From Anaerolineae bacterium (GTDB lineage: Bacteria; Chloroflexota; Anaerolineae; 4572-78; J111), in assembly GCA_020433835.1 (NCBI GenBank), contig JAGRBY010000459.1, forward strand, positions 1 through 5,917: 5,917 nt of DNA. The letters are read 5' to 3'. Positions 1 through 4,940 of this stretch are shown piece by piece. A program made the position numbers and the translations under genes. The number at the start of each line of letters is the position of its first letter. Position 1 is the first letter of the stretch. A model generated the notes under the pieces. It saw only the letters and a list, made by a program, of their open reading frames with translations. It did no database searches and was not told the origin of the DNA.

Positions 1-76
1 TGATCTTTTTCTCGACCTTGGTGGAATCCTATAGGAATCACGTGATCTTTTTCTCGACCTTGGTGGAATCCTATAG
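1..76. repeat. Two direct copies of a 34-bp repeat, period 42 bp
   Basis: Positions 1-34 and 43-76 are identical over 34 bases; both start TGATCTTTTTCTCGACC and end GGAATCCTATAG. They are separated by the 8-base spacer GAATCACG. After the second copy the sequence diverges (CCAAAGG). The junction contains the palindromes TCCTATAGGA (27-36) and ATCACGTGAT (37-46). The first copy starts at base 1, so the array may extend to the left of the window. No similar sequence is seen elsewhere in the window. The function is unknown; it could be an intergenic tandem repeat or an assembly duplication at a contig end. Confidence 0.9.
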
Positions 77-103
77 CCAAAGGAAGATCGCGCAACATTT
101 TAG

Positions 104-127
104 CGGTGAGTCGAATGAAAATCACCG
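104..127. repeat. Small inverted repeat beside the 28-bp palindrome
   Basis: CGGTGA (104-109) and TCACCG (122-127) are perfect inverted arms of 6 bp around a 12-base loop. The right arm overlaps the first two bases of the larger palindrome at 126-153, so the two structures would compete in a transcript. Six bp is short enough to occur by chance. It is listed because it lies within a cluster of symmetric elements. Confidence 0.35.
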
Positions 128-153
128 TAGGACAAACTTAAGTTTGTCCTACG
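126..153. repeat. Perfect 28-bp palindrome
   Basis: The 14-base half CGTAGGACAAACTT is followed directly by its exact reverse complement, with the centre between 139 and 140 (TTAA). There is no loop and no mismatch, and symmetry stops at 125/154. It is not followed by a T-run on either strand, so it is not a canonical intrinsic terminator. It lies about 180 bp beyond the stop of the minus-strand propeller gene, in non-coding sequence. It could be a dispersed intergenic palindromic repeat of MITE or REP type, or a binding site for a dimeric protein. A single window cannot separate these. Confidence 0.85.
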
Positions 154-251
154 CGTCGTTGTCGTCTCATCTGAGATTGTCTGACTCCTATGAAAAAGAC
201 CGAATTGTTTTTGTTGAGCTGCAAAATTCAAGGGCAAAGGGGCACATAGCG

Positions 252-287
252 TATCCCGACGCGGTAAAGTGTTCACGCGCCGGGATA
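252..287 (-). terminator. GC-rich hairpin after the propeller gene, possible terminator
   Basis: The arms TATCCCGACGCG (252-263) and CGCGCCGGGATA (276-287) pair over 12 bp with one mismatch (259/280) around a 12-base loop. It begins 47 bp past the stop codon of the minus-strand propeller gene, where a terminator or 3'-end stabilising stem would be expected. There is no U-run after the stem in minus-strand transcription (the next bases read CGCTATGTG), so it is not a classical Rho-independent terminator. It may instead be a 3' stabilising stem or a palindromic repeat. Confidence 0.4.
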
Positions 288-334
288 GATAGGTAGCCAT
301 CTCTATTTTATCAAACGTGTTAGGAGAAGGCCCC

Positions 335-1441
335 TTACAATCGCTGTAAAATTGTGCCGTTCACACCTACGGCCAGGCATGTGGTTGAGCCAAAGCAGTG
401 GATATCTTTGAGGTTGACTGCGGTGGGCGAGTTATCATCCGACCAACTGCTGCCGCCGTCGCTGCTAGCCAGGATGGTGCCGCTATCACCGACCGCATAG
501 CAGAAGGTTTCATCGGGGCAGCTTACGCCGGGCAGCGAGACGCTGGTTCCCGACGAACGCTCGCTCCAGCTACCGCCGGTATTGGTTGTTTTGAAGATTT
601 TGCCTATCTCACCCACGGTAACGCAGGTGTCTTGCTGTAAACAGCTAATGCTCAGTAGCGATTTGCCTTCTTTCAACAAAAGATCCTTTTTAGAGATAAC
701 GCCAATACCGCCCGGGCCACCTGCATTAGGATAGGTACCGATAACCCGCCCGCCGACGCCAACCATCCAGCATGTTTTTGAAGAGATGCAATCGACACCA
801 TACAAGGGTGTGTTGCCCAAACGACCACTCTGCCAACTGGAACCGCCATTGTAGGTGAACCGCGCCTCGCTTTCATCGCCCACAGCCACGCATTCATCAG
901 CCGAGATACAATCAACAGCGTCCATGCGGTATGACTGATTAATTTTTGACCACGAAGTTCCGCCGTTCGTGGTTACTAAAATAAGCCCCGTATTGCTACT
1001 GCTCTTACCGACGGCTACACAACGCGTGGTTGTCGAGCAGCTTACATCTTTCAGGTCTAAGCCGGAAATAGAGGGTGTGACCGGCGACCAACTGCTGCCG
1101 CCATCATTGGTTTTCAGAATGATCTGCTGGCCAACAGCCATGCAATATTGGCCGCCGTCGGCGCAGTCTACGCCATAAAGCACATTGGTTACGCCGGATG
1201 TCTGGCTAAACCAACCGGAAGGTGAATGGTAGACCAGGGGAAGGTAGATAAAGAAATCGGCCTGAGCCACCGGCCCGGCGGCGGGTGCGACTTGGGGGAC
1301 AAGATCAGCACTGTCGTTTGGATCGATCGAAGGTAGCACGGTCAAGGCACCCAGCCCCAAGATTACCAATGCAATCGATATACCGATGATGTTAAAAAAG
1401 ATGTGCAATAGAGAGTGTGAAGGCAATTTCGAAGGTTTCAT
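335..1441 (-). CDS. Membrane-anchored seven-bladed beta-propeller protein (BNR/Ycf48-like repeats) with a Cys pair in each blade
   Basis: This encodes 368 residues. Residues 12-36 form one hydrophobic helix after a short basic N-terminus, so it is a signal anchor or uncleaved signal peptide. A Pro/Ala/Asp-rich linker (37-61) follows, then IYLPLVYH (65-72), a motif common in exported Chloroflexota proteins. Residues 77-368 hold seven repeats of the pattern V-x-C-x5-C-x-A-V-G followed by an Asp-box-like T-N-D-G-G-S-S-W. The Cys pairs are 93/100, 135/141, 178/184, 218/224, 267/273, 308/314 and 349/355, and there are no other cysteines. The fold resembles BNR or Ycf48-type propellers, known for binding proteins or glycans. 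The ligand here is unknown, and no catalytic residues can be assigned. The start at 1441 is preferred over the in-frame ATG at 1519 because AAAGGA lies 7 bases upstream and the hydrophobic segment then sits near the N-terminus. The kinase gene lies 202 bp upstream on the same strand. Confidence 0.85.
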   Translation of the reverse strand: MKPSKLPSHSLLHIFFNIIGISIALVILGLGALTVLPSIDPNDSADLVPQVAPAAGPVAQADFFIYLPLVYHSPSGWFSQTSGVTNVLYGVDCADGGQYCMAVGQQIILKTNDGGSSWSPVTPSISGLDLKDVSCSTTTRCVAVGKSSSNTGLILVTTNGGTSWSKINQSYRMDAVDCISADECVAVGDESEARFTYNGGSSWQSGRLGNTPLYGVDCISSKTCWMVGVGGRVIGTYPNAGGPGGIGVISKKDLLLKEGKSLLSISCLQQDTCVTVGEIGKIFKTTNTGGSWSERSSGTSVSLPGVSCPDETFCYAVGDSGTILASSDGGSSWSDDNSPTAVNLKDIHCFGSTTCLAVGVNGTILQRL

Positions 1442-1448
1442 TGTTGTA

Positions 1449-1454
1449 TCCTTT
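1449..1454 (-). promoter_or_regulatory. Ribosome binding site fixing the propeller start
   Basis: The minus strand reads AAAGGA, then seven bases, then ATG (1441-1439). The frame stays open back to another ATG at 1519, which would add 26 polar residues before the membrane anchor. No comparable Shine-Dalgarno sequence was recognised ahead of that ATG. This site therefore decides the start. Confidence 0.75.
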
Positions 1455-1481
1455 TTTTGGTAGTGGTCAGTTAACACGAAT

Positions 1482-1511
1482 ACTATACCGGCTGCTTTAT
1501 CTTTATCGCTA
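1482..1511 (-). promoter_or_regulatory. Weak promoter candidate for the propeller gene
   Basis: On the minus strand a TATAGT hexamer (1487-1482) is a good -10 match. The hexamer 18 bases upstream, TAGCGA (1511-1506), matches the TTGACA consensus at only three of six positions. A transcript from here would have a leader of about 35 bases containing the AAAGGA site. This promoter would also put the upstream ATG at 1519 outside the transcript. It rests on pattern matching only. Confidence 0.25.
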
Positions 1512-1643
1512 TAGTACAAAAGTGTCGTAGAAAGGACTAATTAATATAAAGGGTAACTATTCACAGCCAATATACGTCAATATCAGGAGGCTAAGGCTGA
1601 TTTACACCAAGTCATCTTGCCGCTAAACAATAACAGGGCCAGC

Positions 1644-4514
1644 TTATCCCTTGGGGGAGATATCCAATACTTCTTGCACTCTATTGACCAAAGTTGTTAC
1701 GGAAAAGGGCTTGTTTAATATCTGTTGGGGAGTCAACTTCCATCGCGTTAAAACCTTGGTGGTAAAACCCGATAAATAGAGCACTTTCAAATCCGGTTGA
1801 TGGGTTCGTATTCGCTCGGCCAATTCGGGGCCATAGATTTCCGGCATCATGACGTCGGTCAGTAACAGATCGACATGGATGGCGTTAGACTCGAGCGTAG
1901 CCAGGGCCTCCACGCCGTTCCGGGCATCGACAATTTTATAGCCGTGTCGTTTCAAAATTTTAATAATAAGCTCTCGGACCTCATCATCATCATCAACTAC
2001 CATAATCGTCTCGTAACTTTGAGCCTTGGAAACCTTTTGCACACGATTACGATTAATGGGTAGGCTCTGCTCGCTATTCATTATAGGCAGTAAAATATTA
2101 AAGGTAGTACCCTGGTGAGGACGGCTTTCACACTCTATTTGTCCTCCGTACTGCGTAACAATACCGTAAACAATCGACAAACCCAAGCCTGTCCCTTTAC
2201 CGGGGGCTTTGGTGGTAAAAAATGGGTCAAATATTTTGGCTTGAACCTGGCTATCAATACCCTGGCCGGTATCGCTAACGGTGAACCTGACATAAGTTTC
2301 GGTAGCTGCATCCTTTTCCTCGGGATGGAGAGATGCAGAAATAGTATCGGTAGCAATCACTATTCGCCCTCCTGCGGGCATAGCATCGCGAGCGTTAGCA
2401 ACCAGATTGAACAGCACTTGCTCGAATTGGTTTGGATCAAATATAACCCAGTCGGGGTTGGCTTTCAGCGAAAGTTCAAGCGTAATGTCATCGCCAATCA
2501 TTCCTTCCAGCAATCGCGCTATTCCCTGAATGAGATCATTAAGGGCTACCGCTTGAGCTTTAATAACCTGTTGACGACTGAAAGCCAATAATTGAGCAGT
2601 AAGTTTAGCAGCTCGCTGGGCCGCTGCTTTTACTGTGTCGAGGTCCTGCCGAACTGACGAGGATAAATCCGGAGTACTATCCATGAGAAACTCTAAGTTT
2701 CCGATGATAATGGTCAATATATTATTGAAATCGTGGGCTACGCCGCCGGCCAGTCGACCAATCGCTTCCATTTTTTGGGATTGTTGTAACTGGGTTTCCA
2801 GCTTGAGATGCTCGGTTATATCACGATAATACCAGACACGTCCGAAGTAGGTTTGGTCATCGACCAAAGGGGCAGTATATCGATCAAAAATGCGCCCGTC
2901 AATAAGAGATACTTGAGAGCGGTTAACTTCCTCATTATTTGGCATAAGCCGCTCAAAATCGTCGCGACATTTGGCCGGGTTACTTACTTGGGTGTAGACG
3001 TCCTCAGCAATTTCACGACAGTCTGATTTCTCAAGATCGATTTCAGGTAAAGACCACATCTTTAAAAAATTTCGATTGTAATAGATGCACTTACATTCCT
3101 TAGAACTGACAAAAGAACCGACAAAAATACCATCTAAACTAGCTTCGCTAATTGAGGCCAACAATGTGCTTTGGAGTTTAAGTCTGGTTTCAGCCTGTTT
3201 GTACTCGGTAATGTCTCGACAAAGAGCCACAACCTCATACTCATTTAAAGCGGATAGACGCGCTTCATATGTTTTAGAATTTGATGGGGATGAATACTCG
3301 ACATTGGTTACTACCTTTGTTGCTAAGGCTTGTGTAATTGCTTCTCTAAATTGAGCGGCTGTGTTTGATGAAAAAACGGATTCAACGTGATTATAGATAA
3401 TCTCTTCCGGCGGTAGAAAAAGATCACCATGAAAATTAGGCTTGACATCCAGAAATTGCCCTGCATCATCTAACCGAAAATAGAGGTCGGGCATCGCGCG
3501 AAAAATTGCTTCCAATTCTGCATTTTTCTGCCGCAATTTTATCTCTGCTTTTTTACGATCGGTGATGTCCTGGTTAATACTAATCCGCCCGATCATTCGG
3601 TTGTGATTATCCAAAAGCGGCACAACAACCCGTTCACAGACCCCGACTTGGCTATTTTTCCGCAAAAACCGTATTTCACCTTGCCAATAGCCGGTTTTTT
3701 GTAAGCCAGTCATTATAGCCTCGCGAGACTTTTTCAATTGAAGATCATACAACACTCCGGTAGATTGCCCTATCATTTCTTCTTTGCTGTAGCCAAACAT
3801 TTTTTCGGCGGCCGGATTAATATCTGTTATATGGCCTGCTTCATCCGTTACCAAAATACCCACAGTGAGATGTTGAAAAATTAAGGCTGCACGTTGAAGT
3901 GTTTCGATCTGCTTCTTTTGGGCCGTAACATCTCGCACAATTACAGGATAATCACCGGCCGCATCTTGGGCTAAGGTATATTCTATCCAACGTATTGTGC
4001 CATCTTGACGAGTTACAGCCGTCTTTTGTCGAATAAACCCCTTTTTCTTTATCTGTTTCAGTAAGTGTATGGTATCGCGAGGTGACAACCGGAGACCCAG
4101 CTTTGAAAAATGAAGATCCAACAATTGGTGGCGAGAGTAGCCGGTTAAAGCTTCAGCTTGCGGGTTAGCATCAATACAGCAGCCTTTACTGTTAAATAGC
4201 ATTATTGGATCGTGCGCATAATGAAACAGCCGGCGGTAACGTTCCTCGCTTAGCGCTAGCTGGCGCTGCGTAAACCGGATAGCACCAACATATCTACGCA
4301 ACAGGATAAACAATATTAGACTGGTTATAAAAATAAACCCCCAAGCCTTAATTAGCCCCAGCCATATAAATGCTTTTGAGGAATAATAAACGAGAGTCAC
4401 AACAAAAATGTCGGAAAAGCTAATCCACAGAATGCTGATTATCAAATAGAGTATACTTATCCAGAAAGGGCTACTTTCAGGCTTTTGTTCCAAATCACGA
4501 AGTTCGCCGACCAT
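1644..4514 (-). CDS. Membrane hybrid sensor histidine kinase: 2 TM, 4 PAS, HisKA, HATPase_c, receiver
   Basis: This is a complete 956-residue protein. Two membrane helices (about 17-43 and 52-73) carry the pattern I-L-W-I-S-F-S-D, seen at the N-terminus of many bacterial PAS kinases; the loop between them is very short, so there is no large external sensor. Four cytoplasmic PAS domains follow at about 86-200, 208-322, 331-440 and 445-570, the first, second and fourth recognisable from their sequence and the third more divergent. HisKA spans about 580-650, with phosphoacceptor His594 in GGVAHDFNN and Asp595/Asn598 fitting the D-x-x-N phosphatase motif. The ATPase domain has the N box (Asn707), G1 (DTGQG, 748-752), F box (FDPFF, 762-766) and G2 (GTGLGL, 774-779). 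The receiver (about 835-952) has the acidic pair Asp841/842, phosphoacceptor Asp887, Ser915 and Lys935, so all key residues are intact. The order recalls CckA-type hybrid kinases, which pass phosphate from the receiver to a separate HPt protein; none is seen here. The signal and the target are unknown. Confidence 0.95.
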   Translation of the reverse strand: MVGELRDLEQKPESSPFWISILYLIISILWISFSDIFVVTLVYYSSKAFIWLGLIKAWGFIFITSLILFILLRRYVGAIRFTQRQLALSEERYRRLFHYAHDPIMLFNSKGCCIDANPQAEALTGYSRHQLLDLHFSKLGLRLSPRDTIHLLKQIKKKGFIRQKTAVTRQDGTIRWIEYTLAQDAAGDYPVIVRDVTAQKKQIETLQRAALIFQHLTVGILVTDEAGHITDINPAAEKMFGYSKEEMIGQSTGVLYDLQLKKSREAIMTGLQKTGYWQGEIRFLRKNSQVGVCERVVVPLLDNHNRMIGRISINQDITDRKKAEIKLRQKNAELEAIFRAMPDLYFRLDDAGQFLDVKPNFHGDLFLPPEEIIYNHVESVFSSNTAAQFREAITQALATKVVTNVEYSSPSNSKTYEARLSALNEYEVVALCRDITEYKQAETRLKLQSTLLASISEASLDGIFVGSFVSSKECKCIYYNRNFLKMWSLPEIDLEKSDCREIAEDVYTQVSNPAKCRDDFERLMPNNEEVNRSQVSLIDGRIFDRYTAPLVDDQTYFGRVWYYRDITEHLKLETQLQQSQKMEAIGRLAGGVAHDFNNILTIIIGNLEFLMDSTPDLSSSVRQDLDTVKAAAQRAAKLTAQLLAFSRQQVIKAQAVALNDLIQGIARLLEGMIGDDITLELSLKANPDWVIFDPNQFEQVLFNLVANARDAMPAGGRIVIATDTISASLHPEEKDAATETYVRFTVSDTGQGIDSQVQAKIFDPFFTTKAPGKGTGLGLSIVYGIVTQYGGQIECESRPHQGTTFNILLPIMNSEQSLPINRNRVQKVSKAQSYETIMVVDDDDEVRELIIKILKRHGYKIVDARNGVEALATLESNAIHVDLLLTDVMMPEIYGPELAERIRTHQPDLKVLYLSGFTTKVLTRWKLTPQQILNKPFSVTTLVNRVQEVLDISPKG

Positions 4515-4518
4515 TTTA

Positions 4519-4523
4519 CCTCC
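4519..4523 (-). promoter_or_regulatory. Strong Shine-Dalgarno of the kinase gene
   Basis: The minus strand reads AGGGAGGTAAAATG. GGAGG is a near-perfect anti-16S match but sits only four bases from the ATG (4514-4512), closer than usual. It supports this ATG as the true start. No alternative in-frame start with a better site is seen. Confidence 0.7.
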
Positions 4524-4613
4524 CTAAAATAGCGTGCTAACCAGAATTATTTCCAGGATACGTTGTTGTTCTTAAAAGAAAACTTTTTTGAGAGCAAGCA
4601 AGGAGCATACGTC

Positions 4614-4680
4614 ACCGATACAAGCAATCCAGCTAGAAAGCCAGTACTAAGAGTGACCTATAAAGATTATCGGTTGTATC
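4614..4680. repeat. Split inverted arms upstream of the kinase gene
   Basis: ACCGATACAA (4614-4623) has two partly overlapping inverted partners in TATCGGTTGTATC (4668-4680): ACCGATA pairs with TATCGGT, and GATACAA pairs with TTGTATC, each over 7 bp. The arms lie about 100-165 bp ahead of the kinase start. They could be operator half-sites or alternative leader stems. Chance is not excluded. Confidence 0.3.
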
Positions 4681-4803
4681 AAACTGAGACGGTCAGATTG
4701 TGGCAAATTAACGCAATATAAAATTTTAACATAAGAGCAAGGCTATTTACAACATGACATTTGTACTTTTGTAAGGTTACAAGCGCTGTAGAAGCTATTT
4801 TGC

Positions 4804-4825
4804 GGCTTGTCCAACGTAACAAGCC
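4804..4825. repeat. Small stem-loop in the intergenic region
   Basis: GGCTTGT (4804-4810) and ACAAGCC (4819-4825) are perfect 7-bp inverted arms around the 8-base loop CCAACGTA. On the minus strand it lies about 45 bp beyond the strong terminator, so it could be a second, back-up stem. The bases that follow on that strand, GCAAAATAG, form no clear U-run. Confidence 0.35.
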
Positions 4826-4870
4826 AAGAGGCGAAGGTGTTTAGAGGAGATATTATTCCAAGTAGAACAC

Positions 4871-4901
4871 AAAAAGCTCGGCTTTGCATAAAGCCGAGCT
4901 T
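4871..4901 (-). terminator. Intrinsic terminator of the sugar-binding protein gene
   Basis: A perfect 12-bp stem (4874-4885 with 4890-4901, arms AAGCTCGGCTTT and AAAGCCGAGCTT) closes a 4-base loop. In minus-strand transcription the stem ends in TT and continues TTT (4873-4871), giving a run of five U before GTG. It starts 39 bp after the stop codon at 4941. This is a textbook Rho-independent terminator. It indicates that the sugar-binding gene ends its transcript, with little read-through into the kinase gene. Confidence 0.9.
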
Positions 4902-4940
4902 CTCAATTCAACAAAGGCAAACTAACTTATAATTACAGAC

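Larger units (their letters stand above)
1..334. other. Non-coding left end rich in repeats and palindromes
   Basis: No credible gene is seen in this stretch. An open frame on the plus strand (18-296) and one on the minus strand (100-300) both run through the repeat and palindrome. They encode the same RTNLSLSY peptide on opposite strands, purely because the palindrome reads the same both ways. Neither has a family-like sequence. What the stretch does hold is listed separately: tandem repeat 1-76, inverted repeats 104-127 and 126-153, and hairpin 252-287. Confidence 0.7.
4515..4940. other. 426-bp AT-rich intergenic region upstream of the kinase gene
   Basis: No coding sequence is recognised on either strand. 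The gap holds the terminator of the sugar-binding gene (4871-4901), a stem-loop at 4804-4825, and paired arms at 4614-4623 and 4668-4680. An AT-rich patch around 4710-4733 could supply a minus-strand promoter for the kinase: TTGTAA (4754-4749) is followed 17 bases later by TTAAAA, which is only a partial -10 match. The kinase would then have a leader of roughly 200 bases. No known riboswitch was recognised. Confidence 0.5.

Noticed and set aside
1..76. CRISPR array
   Set aside because: Only two 34-bp copies with an 8-bp spacer, which is far too short for a CRISPR spacer, and no cas gene is present.
18..296. Plus-strand 92-residue coding sequence
   Set aside because: It runs through the tandem repeat and the palindrome, has no recognisable family, and its composition is unconvincing. 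The repeat explains the open frame.
100..300. Minus-strand 66-residue coding sequence
   Set aside because: It shares the peptide RTNLSLSY with the opposite-strand frame only because of the palindrome. It also includes the GC-rich hairpin and has no family match that I know of.
335..1441. Photosystem II assembly factor Ycf48
   Set aside because: The repeat type is similar, but the per-blade cysteine pairs, the anchor with the YLPLV linker and the lack of any photosynthesis gene nearby do not support that role.
1442..1519. N-terminal extension of the propeller protein (start at 1519)
   Set aside because: The downstream ATG at 1441 has a good ribosome binding site and puts the membrane anchor near the N-terminus. 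The extension is polar and unlike a signal sequence.
1561..1643. Intrinsic terminator after the kinase gene
   Set aside because: Only a 5-bp ATCAG/CTGAT pairing around a 10-base loop is seen, with no U-run, so it is not reported as a terminator.
2115..2591. Plus-strand 158-residue coding sequence inside the kinase gene
   Set aside because: It lies antisense to the conserved HATPase region, which shows clear catalytic motifs on the minus strand. It is a shadow frame.
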